This document shows, piece by piece, positions 11,571-25,720 of a stretch of DNA of 64,000 bases (positions are counted from its first letter, which is position 1; the number at the start of each line of letters is the position of its first letter). Origin of the DNA: Dromaius novaehollandiae (taxonomy: Eukaryota; Chordata; Aves; Casuariiformes; Dromaiidae). The DNA lies in the NCBI RefSeq assembly GCF_036370855.1, contig NC_088100.1, forward strand, positions 39,010,563 to 39,074,562, written 5' to 3'. Both the position numbers and the translations under genes were made by a program. The notes under the pieces were generated by a model. The model saw nothing but the letters and a program-made list of their open reading frames with translations. It ran no database searches and had not been told where the DNA came from.

Positions 11571-13806
11571 TTCAAAAACTTGTTTTATTCTTGATAGCAA
11601 TTCCTGTTAATCTGTAATAAGACTGTGTATGAAACTGAGTTCCAGAGCATAACCTGCTCATAATGTGTTGAGGATCACATTTTTGCTCCATTTACCCTAT
11701 TTTTCACATCTGTACAGATTTAATCTGTTGTTTTGCAGTAAGGAGAACTTACAACAGCAGTAGAGGCTTTTTTTCCTTGAAGCATACAGCCATTGCAGTG
11801 ATAGTTCCTATGTTGTTGTAATATGTGTTTTCATAAGTAAAAGGGACTTTTTTTGTCTATCTTATTGAATTACTGCACAACATTTGTAAATTTGGATACT
11901 TGTGTCTAAAGGGTGCAGAATGTATTTTCTTCATAACATCTTTTTACTTACGGTATGGTGGTTAGCGTACTCAGGAAAATTATATTTGATTATGTTCCAT
12001 AAAACCAAGGAATTGTTACAGTTTAGAGCTGTGTGGCTATTCAGTGCCACGTCTGGCTTGCTCTGCGTGTGTGTGTATGTTTTTGTACAAACAAATCAAA
12101 TTAAGACTATACATATTATCTAATGGCTTTTAGAGGTAGAAGTAGTTAACAGATGGTGGAGAGGTATTCTCTAGGGAAATTTTTGGAAAAAATTTATTCA
12201 CAACTTCAGTCACATTCTTCTCTGTATGTTTAAAGTAATAGAATATAAGTGCTATTTATGTATACATTAAAAACTACAAAATATTGATGAAAGGTTTTTT
12301 TCAAAATGAGGTTCTAACGGACCTGGATTGGGAGATTGCAGGTGAAAGCTTACAGAGACAGTAGTAATAAGACAGCTGGAAAGAAATGTGTTAGCTTACT
12401 TCATATGAAACTGTATATTCATGTATTAGAAACAATTCAAGAGGGGGGCCATATTAGTGGGTCAGTGGACTCAGCTGAACAGCATTCTCTTGATTAAACA
12501 GTGAAGGGTACATTGTGTGCATCTTGAACTAGTACCTGGATCAAAACCAAGATGACTATTGGTAGGAAACCATGTCAATTAGCTGCAACAGATGAGCTGT
12601 CTGCATTTAGTCAAGGTAGCTGAGCTGATCTAATAGCTGGCTGTTGTTAAAAGGGGTGGTGCTGTCCCCTGTGCCTCTCCTGGAAGATGTGGTCACCCCT
12701 GCTCAGTGCCTTGGAGATGATTCAGCTCCTTAAACTAGTGTGTTTTTGATTGTTTCTTTTTCTGGATTAGTCTTGACAGTTTGAGTTGAATCAGCTTGCC
12801 AAGAGGAGCAAGATGAATGTCAAGGCTGACGCAAGTGAAAGCCAAGTACATGCAGCTGGGATCACACGGCAGTGTTGCACAGATGCTCATGGGCAGTGTT
12901 TCTTTAAAAAAGAAACTAATTTATTGAGAGCTTGGCATAGGGTAATGCTTGTGTGGGAACTGGATCTCCCAAACAGGGTAATCATTTGCTGACTGGATGA
13001 CGACAGCAGTCTCTGTTGCAATGGTCTTTGCAGGAGTGTCTTCAGCTGGATCAGATGAGATGCTCAGAACCAGTTCTCCTCAATTCTTGTAATCCAGCTG
13101 GCCTGTGGTCCTATTTGAACACTCCAGAACATGCATAACTCATTGCTATTGATTATATTAAACACATAGTTAAGATATTTAAGAAACGTTTTCTATGTAA
13201 AAGACTGTCTTTGGCCTTATGTGACCATTTCTGCAGGAATAGTTTCTATTGACTGCTTGCAAATATCTCATCTATGTATATATAATCTGATCACTTCTGT
13301 AGCAGGAACCACCTAGAGGATGTTAATCAACACGTTTAACCATACAAATTGGACTAGGCACAGTGAGTGTTGCCTGGGGGCATTTCAAGAACTGTACAAA
13401 ATTTCCACCTGCAGAGCACCTGTAACAAGCAGTAAAATAACTAACTATGGTGGTTCAGTCAATTACCTAGTTTCAAATGTACTGGGTGTGCACACAGATA
13501 CAGCCCTGATATTTGGCTACACAAAAGTTATAACTAAAAAACAGGCTTGATTTTCATACCTACAACTTTAAGATGCGTAGCTCTTGCCGCATTTTACCCT
13601 TTGATCAGATAGAACCTTTCTTCTTGGCAGCAGCAATTTTTTAGGCAAGTTGGTCAAGCTCTTATGAATCTTTTCTATCTTTAAGTTCAGTGGTCAAATT
13701 CTGATTGAGTCATCACGAGCCCAGTCAGAGTTTAATTCCAAAGGCAACAGGAAAACTAGCAACAGGCAGTTAAATGCACATTCTATTTTTCAGTTATCAA
13801 TCAAGC

Positions 13807-13832
13807 TTTTTTTTTTTTTTTTTTTTTTTTTT
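13807..13832. repeat. T26 homopolymer
   Basis: An uninterrupted run of 26 T follows CAAGC and precedes GCGCATGGG. It could be the poly(A) tail of an antisense retrocopy, but nothing recognisable lies 3' of it on the + strand. Confidence 0.95.
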
Positions 13833-14458
13833 GCGCATGGGACATGGTCTACAGTTAGATGAGCATTAGCATGCATTTTACACACAAAGCAAGTATCTCT
13901 GCCTCATATAAGCACTTCAACTTGTAGCAATTTCTTTCTTAAGATGATATTGAAAGTACCACAACTATCTTTGACAAATTGAACTATTTTCCCCTTCTTT
14001 TGTTAAGGCATGTTGTTGCATGTTAAAAAATAACCTATATGGGGAAAAATAAAAAAGATCAAATTAAACACCTCATGGCTCAGAGGTTTGTCTGTATATT
14101 TTAAGAATCAACATAGAGTTGAATTTGGCTTGAGACTAAGATGCCTAAAATCAGGTGTCTGCAGTTGAACTAGGTTTCTGAACTGCCTATATAGTCAGTG
14201 GAACTCAAATCAATAGTCTAGAGCTTTGATTCAGCTGAGTAGCTGCTAGGTATGGGATTCAGGATGCTTGCTGCTCTTTGAGGTGTCCAGTGGTAACCTA
14301 GACCCACATACAGGATTGGCAGATATGTCATGGGACATCTGGAAAGCCTTCATCTTTCTGGAGCGGCTGCTGGTGGCCGGGAAAGTATTTCATAGTGCCT
14401 ACACGGACACTTAGTATCACATATCCTGCTGTAGATGTCATCTTCAGAATGAACTGGG

Positions 14459-14498
14459 TTCTCTCTATAGAGAGAATATATAGTCTCTATAGACTATA
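14459..14498. repeat. paired palindrome and hairpin
   Basis: Positions 14459-14476 form a perfect 18-bp palindrome (TTCTCTCTATAGAGAGAA). Immediately after, TATAGTCT (14479-14486) and AGACTATA (14491-14498) form an 8-bp stem with a 4-base loop. Both share the CTCTATAG core. Confidence 0.9.
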
Positions 14499-14624
14499 AT
14501 GGGAGTGTAGACGCCCAAATTTTGGTGTTTTACTCTGGAGTTGAATCCTATCCCATGACAAAAACTGTGCTGCTAGTCTAAGTGTCAATCTAATAAAGGA
14601 TCTTTTTGCTGGAGGCGTGGGCTT

Positions 14625-14643
14625 TTTATTATTATTATTATTA
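14625..14643. repeat. (ATT)n microsatellite
   Basis: About six ATT units. A simple repeat only. Confidence 0.9.
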
Positions 14644-17600
14644 TGTAAGTTCTGTTCGTGCCTACTGGGAAATGTGTTTGCACATCTGAAGCATAGTTGG
14701 CTTCCTCAGAACTTTCTTATTTTTGCCTGAATTTACCAGTAAATAAATTTACCTGCCCATAAAATCTCTTCTGCATGAGAAATGCAAACAGGTTTCAGAG
14801 CTTTTTGACCAGCATAGTAACACGTGGGGATGCAGCATTTGTGAATAACTGTGAATACTAATATGAGCTACCTGTAGAGAGTGCTTATGATAGCCTAAAG
14901 CCTGTGGAATTACGGGTTGGCTATATCCTAACATCAGCGGCTCAGTTCATGTTTCAGTGGAGCTGTCTTAGTGTGTGTGATCAATGACTTAACATTCCAG
15001 TCAGAATCCAAATTTTCTTAGTAAATATTCCCTGGTTGTCTGTCCACAGCATCATATGCATACTTAATACAGACTCTCCTCTTAATTAACTATCTGACTT
15101 TCATTCTATAGTTTTTCTTTTACTGGCACAATTTCATGTTTAAGGAAGCTCAAGTTTCAACACAAGCGTGGATGTTTTGTTCCTATGGAGACAGATTAGT
15201 GTCTTCAAACAAACTGGACATGCTGAGTTGCTGTGGCAACGCAGGTAAGAATTTGTTAGGCACATAAAATTGTTGAGCCAGTGCTGGCCAATAATTCATG
15301 CTGTGTTGCTTCAAACTTTGCCTAGTGCTGGATGCCTCATAGGGGAGTGAAGAGTTCCCTAGGATGCTCATAATGGTTTTAAACATTAAAATGGCAGAAT
15401 ACTCCTCCAAGCCCCAGCTTGCGTGTCCTTACGCATTTAATCACGAAGGCGTGCCAGCCTGTCATGCTTTGTAACTTCCTGATAGATTTACTGGTTCTGC
15501 TTTATTGATGGTTTGGCTTGTAGAGGGTTTAAAAGTTTTCGTTTTGTTTTAAACCAACCTGCAAATATTTTAATTGAAATGTACATGAAGGCAAGCCTGT
15601 CTGTGTCTGCATCTGCAGGCAGAAAACAAGGCCCCATTGGAAGTATTTTCTCCTATTTGACGTAAAGAACCCATTTAAAATGCAGTGAGATGACAGGAGG
15701 AAGGCCTAGGCATAGTAAATTTAAAACCAAGTAAAACAAGAAGTTTGATTCACTTGTGGAAAGATCCAGATATATATCAACCTGGAAGGAAAGGGCAGGG
15801 GAGCAGGGGGGAAGAGACAGAAGCGTCTCTTGACAGAGGAGGAACCCTCACGCTGTACAAATTGACTAGACTGCCAGTCTTGCAAGAGAAACCTTTTTGA
15901 TTCTGTATATTTAAAATCAGGTATGTTTGTTAAAGCACAGTATGATACAAATTCTCTCCTATGGAGTCAGAATTCTCTCACTTGTTCCCTCTAAAGGTGC
16001 AAAAAAGTTCCTGAACTGAGTGTGCAGCTCTCTACTGGAAGAAGAGGGCAGTCCTACTTGCCTTTCTGCCTTTACTGCTTTCACATGCATTCATCTTGAC
16101 CTAATCGTCTGAGTACAGTGTCCTCAGAGTAGGAGATATAAGATGGTCCATCCTAAGTTTTCAGTCGCTGCTCCATGTAGTGAGTTGCAGTTGTAGGCTC
16201 ACTGCCTGTAACCCCAATGTGGCATCGCACATTGCAAAACACGGTTTTAAACCCAAATATAGGGTGGTACAGAGGAACGTAAAGTAAAATTTTGAGCATC
16301 AGCTGCAATAAAGCAAAGGAGGAGGCAAACCACGTGACAGAGGAACCAGCTGCTTCAGCTGAAACAGTGAAGCTGACACACTTAATGGTGATGGTTGTAC
16401 AGAGGAGTATGCAGAAGCCAGGATAGTGCCACTCGAATGCATGCTCAGAGATGGAAATAAGGGCTATGTGAAGTGACAACTCTTAAGTGTGAACTGCTCG
16501 AGGGAGATTCAAGGGGGGAAAAGATGCTGAAACATAACAGGAGTGCATGGTGCTGGGGAATATGAGTTTTTCTGTGATGCACAAAAAGTAACTGTGCTTT
16601 CTATTTATTAGGCAAGACTTCTAAAACTTAGGAACCTGAAGAAAGGTGCCTGAGTGTGGGGGCAAAGACTAATTTCCAGTGGCACGAATGGTAGTGCCTC
16701 AGTGCCCACTGGCTTTAGTACCTGCCATTTGTTTCTTAAGGAACAGACATCTCCTACATCCATAGGAGTTTGAACTACTATTCAAAAGTGCTTACATTAA
16801 CTGCGATAGCTCAGACTGTTTGAAGGAGAGGAACTTTGTTCCTAAAAACCACAGTCCCTGGGAGTTTTAAGTCAGGTGGTCTTTCCCTACCCACTGCCCT
16901 TAGCCTTTCAACAAGAGAAATGGATAACAGCAGAACAGATTATATATGGTAGCACGTTAATGTTCATCAGTGTTTTAACCTGCTTAAATCCATCCACAGT
17001 CCTGTCAAGATTCTATGCAATTTCTCCTAAGAAAAATAAGTCTATTAACAGTACTTCTCTAACACACTTGCTAAATGATCAGTCATCTTTTTCTGTGCAG
17101 AAAATCCTGTGAAATTATTTCTCTGTAGAGAATATTCAATAATGAAGTCTGAAATAATGGATTTCCTGGGTATTAGGACTTATATGCAGAGGTTCCGCTA
17201 CCTATTTTGAATCTAGTGAGGAGCAGCATCAGCTTCAGTAATCTAATAACTTCCCTGTTTTTCTTTTCACAGACTGTAGGAAACTTAACAGCACAGCTTC
17301 ACAATTTGACAAAATACTGCTATGTCCTTCTCTTGAGAAACAGGTGGGGACTTCACCAGCCGTCACAAGCATGCAGCCTGGAAATGATGCAGTTTTGTGG
17401 AAGCTGCTTTGACTCCCTTCATGTTCTTAATGGGAGACATACTGGCACAGTAAACACTGCCTTTGGACTTTGTGAATACAATAAAGATGGGCACTGCAAA
17501 ATGCTTTGCAAACCTTTCACTTCCACTCCCATTTTCTGAACAGTGGTCTGTTGTGCAAGGACCAGTGTCTTACGGTCTCAGGGGCTGTGGTTCAATGCTT

Positions 17601-20600
17601 TCAGGAGAAGTGCAGTGTACTAGCTTCCATAGGAGGCAGGTTTGCACAGCAGATGTTTGGCCCACCACATACTGTAGTTTAAACAAACCAATTAGTCTTT
17701 GAAAAGAGTAGACCTAGTGGATTTTCAGTGTTGTAACTGAAAATAGTCTTCCCCTAATTCCCCCTCCAATGGGAAAAGATGATATTTAAACTTGAAAGCA
17801 GACCACTATGACTGGATTGGGTTTTATTCCTACTGGGTGGCAGGTAAGTAGGAAAAAAACAAAGGTGTGATAATAAAACTTTTAAATAGTGACCAAACTT
17901 TTATGTAGCCTCTTCCTGATTATTATTATGACTATTCCAAAATGACTGCAAAGAAAAATTGATTGCACGTCTCCTCTCCCTTTTCATTCTTTGTGAGAAG
18001 TGAAGAAAGTGCATGATACCTGTGCATAACTGCTTATTTTTCAATTAGAAATTCTAATTTTGTCCTGAAAAAATACTGAAATTTTTATATGATGAGCTAA
18101 GGATGATTAGAAATGATTAATGATGCTTGAACTGAAAATGATTAACATGGAGAGAACTTATGATGAACCCTACTCTGATAGCCCAAGGTGTCCTCCAGCA
18201 AAATCAGGTGTCACACTTCATGCTTGTGGTTTTGTCTGTGTTGATTTGTGGTGGCTGGTTTTGTGGTATCATCGTATTGTGTTACACTGAAAGCCACAAG
18301 CAGACACTTGGACAGCTTTGATTATACTAGCACAGAATAATCTAATGGAAAGCCAAACCGTGTATCAGAGCAAGATGGTGAGGTGACCTGATCTGATAGG
18401 CAGACTGTATGTACCAGAGCTTTTTTTAAGGTACCTGGCTTTGATCCTCGTTAGCTTCTGTAATCCAACCCTGATAACAACTTGCTGCCATAAACCTGGA
18501 AAACTCATATAGCCATGCACGTAGCAGAGATGTCTCTGGTAGCATGGGATGTGTATTTCTTGCAGAAGCTTTTTTCCTTTTGCAGTCATGGCTATGTAGA
18601 GGTTCAGCAGCACAGAGAATATTTATGGTCCTCAGAGCGTAAGTAGATGTAGCAGGATAAGCAGAGTTCCCTTGAGCATGAGGAAATTAAGAAATAATTA
18701 CAAAAAAGTGATTTGCTACTCTAGTCCTGTAATAACTAGGTAGTTACCATTTTAATGAAAGTGTTCATCACAAGAGAATATAGCTGGAATGTGTCATGGG
18801 TGGTTTGTATGACACCCAGAACAACACTTATTTTCTGTACTTCACACTGGGAATGAAGTCATCAGAAAAATGTTGTGCTCCATAATATGGGAACTGCTGA
18901 GATCAGAGTATGTCTCAGGTGGGAAAGATTGTACAGGAAGAGGCATATAATACAGTTTTTGTCTCTACTCCATGCACAGTTGTATTTCTAATGACATGCA
19001 GTATTTCTGACAGTTCAGCCAACTGCCTAAGTGAAAGTGTGTTTGCTTTTATTTCCTCTTTCAAATAGATCAGTATTGTGCCAGTGTTTGCAAATAAATT
19101 GTATGTATTCACAAGAGCATGAGGTAAGTTCAGAATGTATACCCCTTTAAGTTATGTACCATGAAACCCAAAATAATAATGATTATATACATTTCTTTCT
19201 TATGTAGTAGAATCTCCCCTTAGTAGAGCCATTATGAGTTTATCTAATTCTAAGCACAGCAAGAAAACTTATGAATTGTGTATTGGGATATGCACAGAAC
19301 CCGAGAACGAGAAAAAAGAGCTGACAGAACAAGACCTGGAAAAGCGGGGTTATGTAGGAGAATCTCTTGACCTGTGCTTCTTGACAGGTGAGCATGTGCC
19401 TCATGAAGGATATATCTAGCAGTAAGGCAGAGGACTTTTGCCTTTCTTCTTATACCTGGGAGGTAAGTGATCCTGTAGCTGTAGAAAATCTCCTCATTAC
19501 TTAGGCAGGGGCTCAATGCACACTGAGTCTTTAGGAGAGCAATGGTTGTCCCTGTTCTGCATGGGTTTTCCGCCCATGGTGCTCTTATGGGAGGGCACAA
19601 ACAGCAACACTGGTGGGACATTCCTGTTTCATCCCCAGGCCTGACCTTCTGCTCACCTCTGAGGTTTTAAAGCTAGGTCTTGATCTTTGTTTAATAAAGC
19701 TACAAGTTATGTGTGTCTTAAGAATCAGTCCCCAGACAAAGATTTAAGCAGAAAGAAGGGTCTGTCTTTTGGGAAGGGGGTCCTTGAAGAAAGCCCTGTT
19801 GTGGAGGAAGCTTTTCCCCTAGACCGGTTAAAGACTGTTTCTGTTAGCCCAAAGGAAGATAGCTGATGCTCTTGCTAGTGAACAATGTTGCCTGTCCTGC
19901 TTGTGCTGGAAATAAAGGTTAGTCAAGACTTTTGCTAGAGCAGCTATTGTACCCATTGCTCTATATGATGGAAGGTTGGGCTGGCCTGAGGCGTAATTAG
20001 CTTAGCCTACATCTATATCCACTAGTCATACATCCCTTTGGACCTAAAAATGATGCTCCTGCCTGAAAAAAAAGATTGAGCGAGCTCTCCTTTCTTGTCC
20101 AGGCTTGTGTGTTGCAAGACAGTGAAAATTGTTTTGGTCATGGTGGCATTACCAACTAGAATGTGAAGTCTTCAGCACTGGAAAAAACTACTTCTGGCTG
20201 ACCTTGTGTTAATGTCTATCCTAGTACCTGTGAAACCACTTAGTTTCAAAATGCTGCCCCTCCAGGATAAGAAACCTATTAGCCACTAGAGTGCAGGGCA
20301 CCAACCCTTCATGTGGGAGACCGTCAGTCCTTTCTGTTCGTGAAGGAATGGGATTGGCATATCCTGCTTCTCAAAGCAGTTGTGACCACCAAGCTGTAGG
20401 ACAGCAGCGACTAACCTGTGACCTTAGAGCAATTCAAATGTGACTTCTGTTCTGGGACTGTGCTAGTGTACACGTGGGGAGCTATGTTCAGGTGAGGCAC
20501 CATGGTTGTGACTCCTTGGGCGGGGAGGTAGTGTTCCCTCACTTAGTCCATCTTTTGGTGCCTTTTTGAGAGGGACTAGCTTAATGTGTCTCCATGGCAT

Positions 20601-21672
20601 TATCAGCTAGCTCATTTCCTGATGAGCACAAGGATTTTGGTGAATCCTTTTTGTAGAAACACTTGCTTGTATGAGGAAACCTAGGTGTCTGTGCTGGGAC
20701 TGGGAATTTCACCAGCCTGGTTGGTACATAAAGCCAGAATCATGCAATGCTGAGAGCTGCAGTGCACTTCTCTGAATTTGGCTTAGGCTCTTCAGCATCT
20801 GTCACTTCTGAAAATGTGGACTTGAAAATATTTCCTGCTGTCTTGTTAGTAGTTTGGGATGACTTCATGTGCTAGCAGAGGGGAAGGGCAACAAACACCA
20901 TATTCCTGCCTTCTTCCTCCACCTCAACCTTCACTAAAGAGAAGGAATGGCAATAAGTAGTAGGTAAATACAGGTGTTGAGGAAAATGTGAGCCTAATAC
21001 AAACGCCAATTTCAATATGCCTCAGAGCATTTTTCTGGTTAGTTTGGCATTTTTTTCTAGCAAAAAGCTGAGATAAATACTTTTATCAGTGGATGTTATT
21101 TTGTTGAGATGCTCACAAGGTATTTAGAGGTAGGAATGTGATGGCCCAAGAAGTGTTCGAAAAATAAAATGAAATTGGCATGAAATACCATAGTGTGCCT
21201 GAACAAAATCCGTGAGTGACTCCCAGGTACAAAACATTAGATTCTTTTTTCTTTCAGTATCAATGAGCTTGAGGTCAGGCCCTGAAAACATATTCTATTG
21301 CTTGCATCTGGGCCTCCAAATGAATGTTTTTGTGAACATAAATAAATGGATACCTTCCCCTCTTCCCAATGGGAAAAAAATTTTTGGCAGGACAGAATTT
21401 AATCAGATTACTATTTTTTGAAGTCTCCTCTGCTTTTCTTTAAGAATAGCATTTTTTTTAAGTCTAGGTTGTTACTAAAAACAAACCTCAAAGGTAATTT
21501 TTCTTAAAAACTAGTTTATCTGCAAAAGTAATCTGTTCTGTACTGCAAAGGCATATAATTACCTCAGACACTGCCAAAATTGCATAATTTAAGTCTTTTA
21601 TTTCATGGAAGAAAAACAACTAATGATTACAAGCATTCCCATTATTTAGGAAGTACAGACTTAAAATGATAC

Positions 21673-21752
21673 TTTTATTTTATTTTATTTTATTTTATTT
21701 TATTTTATTTTATTTTATTTTATTTTATTTTATTTTAATTTAATTTAATTTT
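21673..21752. repeat. (TTTTA)n microsatellite
   Basis: Roughly a dozen near-perfect TTTTA pentamers, decaying into (TTTAA)n at the right edge. The length suggests it is polymorphic. Confidence 0.95.
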
Positions 21753-24168
21753 TTGCAGTGGGTGACTACTGTCATCCCAAGGAGCATTGCAAAGCATAAT
21801 CCTGATTGTCTGCATGAAGGCCGGGGAAGGGAGAAGCCATCAGTGGGTACAGAGCCTTCATTTCAGCTTTAGCTGCAGGCAGGTGCAAGGATCTGACTGT
21901 ATATAGAAGAGTTTGCAGAAAATGGGCTCTTCTACATTATCTTTTAAAATGGAGTCCCTGCCAGTGCAGTAAGATCGTAGTATACAATATGTTCAGCTGG
22001 ATAAGAGGCAGTAAAGAATCTAGGCCCACAGTCACTGGCAAACATGCTTGCCAGAGAGATGGAAGATTTCTTTCTGTAACGTTTCACCTTACTTTCAAAT
22101 CTAATCTTGGATATTCTATTTTATTGCTGCTGCCAAGAAACCCAGATCTATTAAAAAAGCCTGGCAGTTTGAGATGAATATAATATTTGTGTATCCTGTC
22201 TGCCTGTAGTTGTTCTTCAGCTCGTTTAATCAGCCTGTGTCTCTTGGAGAGGCTAAAATCCAAATGCCTTGATTCACTCTGCAATGTAGTTGCACCTTCT
22301 GGAAAACTGCTTTATATTTATTCCAGCTATTCTACATATCTCTGTTATGCTCATCTCTTTCACTGAGGTCCTTATCATAATAGATCGAATGTGTCGAGAG
22401 CGTGTTTACTTTGCTCTTTGCTTCTGTAACCCCCCGTTACAGCTTTATCACTGATACTATGCACCTGTTCTTGCTTTCGTCTCTGATCATGGGTTTTATT
22501 CCTTGCATGTGAAGTCACTTTCTAAAACATCTGGTAAATAAAGTTACTTGGCTGGTATTGCTGCTAGTTATGTCCAAGAAATGCCAGGTTCATATTTATA
22601 TTTAAATTGCCACATCTGCTGTGCAGTGTGATCCTCTTATAAACCAGCCTTTGGTTGGTTGCTGCTTATAGTGAGATCTGCAAGAAGTTTTCTTTTAGCT
22701 AATGTCTTCTGTCCTTTTTCACGCTGAGATTTTTTCTTCCAAAGTGATCATAGGTAGCATGTACTTTTGAAAATCTGCTTATTTAGTTTTGCCAAACTGG
22801 AGCTGAAGTGTTTTAGAAGTCTATTCCTTAGAGAGCCTTCAGTGACAAGGTGAGCCTTAGTTTGAGGTAGATCAGTGTTTCCATGGCACTTACTGCTATT
22901 GCTTCTGATTTCCATCTCCCCAGCTACCTTGTACAACATGAGCACAGGACAGATGAGGGCAAAGAGATGGGATGTTCGCAAGGTAGAAGCAGTGAAAACA
23001 TGCTGAGTGCCAGGACATGCACAACCTTTTCATCAGCTAGTTTTCAGACTGTCTTCAAGACTTGTCTTATTTATTGTATATCGTATGCCGTAGTTATTTC
23101 TAACAGTTAACACTTATAAATCTGCTATTGCTATATGATAGGCAGTACTGAGACACCATCCATTAACTTGGTTGATAGATAATCATTTTCAGCTAGGAGA
23201 TGAGCGGAGACAACTGCTTTTTTATTGTTAAATTGGAGAGAAAATTTGTATGAACCTACTAGCTGAAAAGTCACAACTATAAAATTTAAGTATCTGTGAG
23301 TTAAACTTGGCATTCCCTTGATAAGCAAAAAAGGTATTTTTGGCGCAATTAAGCAACGGTTTAACGGAACTGCAACTTCCTATTGTTTATACCACAGCTT
23401 AAGAAAATTATTCCCTTCCACTACTGTAAGCTTTACAACATTCCCTGATCCTTTATAAGTGTTATGATATTCTTAACAGCAGAGGGGGAAAACAAAAAGG
23501 CTTATCCAGGAATAAATGAAATATATTATTCCCTTCTGGGGAGGACAGATTGTCTTGAAACACTTCACCAGTTGCATAGCAATGTAATCTGCTTGCTATC
23601 ACATGGTGTGTGAGCTTTAGTGTTTCTTATTCAGCTTCTGACTGAGAGTACATAACAAGTGGATGCTTCAACCACCTTCTGATAGGTGGTTGCCACAGTG
23701 TCAATAGGCTCAGACTGAAGGTATGATTTCTAACAGTCTACCACCTCCATCATGCCGTTCAGCTGCCAGCAGAACTGGGATTTGGGATTACTTCTCGTCC
23801 AAAACTACAGGGCATGCTTTATCAAGCTAGAGGCTATGAAGTGACCACCATTGGCATAGTTTCTGTAGCTTCGGAGCCGATTCCTACAAAAATTGGGACA
23901 ATCCTCATACTTAAACGTGTTGTGGGAAATGGATTTTTTTCTCCCATGCTACCTGTTTTTTCAGTAGATTGCTAGTGTTGCTCTGCCACAACTTCTGCCT
24001 TCAAAAAAAAATTATCAATGAAAGGAAAAGTATTCTCTCTTTATGCATAGCTGGGAGTGACAGAAAGGTGAGAAGCATGATTCATCTTCCTTAACTAGCT
24101 TGAAGTCATGGCTAAGGTGTTCAGCTAACCTTTTCTTATAGTCACGGGAGAAAGGAAGGAAAACCACA

Positions 24169-24212
24169 CCTGCAGAGCATGATTCACATACCTGCAGAGC
24201 ATGATTCACATA
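24169..24212. repeat. 22-bp perfect tandem duplication
   Basis: Two identical 22-bp copies, 24169-24190 and 24191-24212, each starting CCTGCAGAGCATGATT. No other copies follow, so this is a simple local duplication. Confidence 0.95.
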
Positions 24213-25632
24213 ATTGTAGACAGATATGTCTTGCTAGGCAATCTGTCCCATGTATCCCTCCCCTTTTACCTGTAGAGCAAACCTAGATGAACCATTCGGA
24301 CTAGTTAGCCAAATGTAGGATTTAGATGAACCCTTTCCAGAAGTATTAGTGCTTGCTTAGATTATGCCAGGGTTTCAGAAACTTACATAACTCTATGCTT
24401 CAAAAATGTATTTTACATTTACTTCATAATTTTATTGTCGTCTTCTGCTCGTTAGAACTTAGATCCCCTTAGAATAACATTCATCTTCCATGAACAGAAG
24501 ACTTAGGACAGTTAAAGGCATGTCCACATGCTTTTTTGCAGGCAAATAAGACCATGTTCTACCTGCTTATCTGCTCAAACAACCAGAAATCATTTGGCCA
24601 TGATAGTCAATCAGTGAACATAAGCTAATATCTTTAAGCTAAAATATACCTTAAGTAAGCAGTTCACATGCAGTCTTCTGGACTTGTTAAGCCCTTGTTA
24701 AGAACTAGAGGTTAGCATATATGTCAATAATAGATGTAGAAGAAGCTCCAAGTATGGGTTTGCAAGAGCAGAGACTTCTGCCAGTTCTCAAGGTATTTTC
24801 TATATCCAACTAGGGTATTGCCAGTTACATAATTCTCTGATATGCTCTTGCACTGAGACCTGATTTGCACTTATTCTTGTTTTCCTTAATTTTGTCTTTA
24901 TATGTGTGTGTATGTGTATATGGGAACTTTCTTTTTCTTTTTTTTCCCAAATCTTGCATTTGGTCTCAGAAAAGAAAGAAATGGTGTAGCTGAAATTGCA
25001 TACTCAAAATGAGGGGGGTGGGAGTGCAAAGCCTATTGCTTGACTGACAAGCTGATGAGCCATGTTGTGATGATTTTCTTTCCTATCCAAGTTAGCATAC
25101 TCAAAGGTTTCCAAGGCTGATGGAGGGTACTGAGAACTTCTGTCATGAAAACGATTCATAAGCAAATATTGGACAATAGCCAAGAAAGATTGAGAAAAGA
25201 TTGCTAAATCTGGGAAGTACAATGTGTGCTAAGAGTTAAGTAATAGCAGTGAAGAGAGCGAGTGAGTCAGACAATAAACAACTGATAGGTGAAGCACCGA
25301 ATAAATTTAATTATAGTAAAACTCATGACAAATTTTGAGGAAGACGGAAAGGGGTAAAAGGAAAGTGACAAGAGGCTGGAAATGAAATAAAGCTATAGAG
25401 TGAAAGTGATGGTTTAAAATTGCCCTAATTTAAAAATGAAACCATAGGAAAAAAATTATTATTGGACTGGGGAAAAAGATAAAGATCTCTCTGTCCTCCT
25501 TCATTCAGCATGAAACTTGGGCAAGTCAGCTTCAAAGTACAGGGGAAAAATAATTTGAAGTCACAATGTGTCTGACTATTTGAGCCTAATATTAGGCTTT
25601 TCTGTTTGACTCTCCCACTATCATAGCATTGG

Positions 25633-25720
25633 AGCAGATGATGTGGAACTGAGGCACAGAGTAGAAGTGTCTTGCCCAAGTAGTCCATGGCTGAGCTAGG
25701 AGCCAAAGCTGGTCCAGGCA
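25633..25720 (+). mobile_element. MIR SINE remnant
   Basis: The run GGAACTGAGGCACAGAG, then CTTGCCCAAG, then GCTGAGCTAGGAGCC follows the core and downstream part of the MIR consensus in sense orientation. MIR elements are ancient tRNA-derived SINEs shared by amniotes; the spacing of the three blocks fits. Confidence 0.7.

Larger units (their letters stand above)
11571..25630. other. intergenic, no gene recognised
   Basis: About 14 kb of AT-rich sequence between CYB5R4 and MRAP2. It contains homopolymers, microsatellites, hairpins and one 22-bp tandem duplication, listed separately. No ORF over about 125 codons, no recognisable exon, and no tRNA-like or snRNA-like element was seen. It could hold regulatory elements or lncRNA exons, which raw sequence cannot show. 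Confidence 0.55.
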
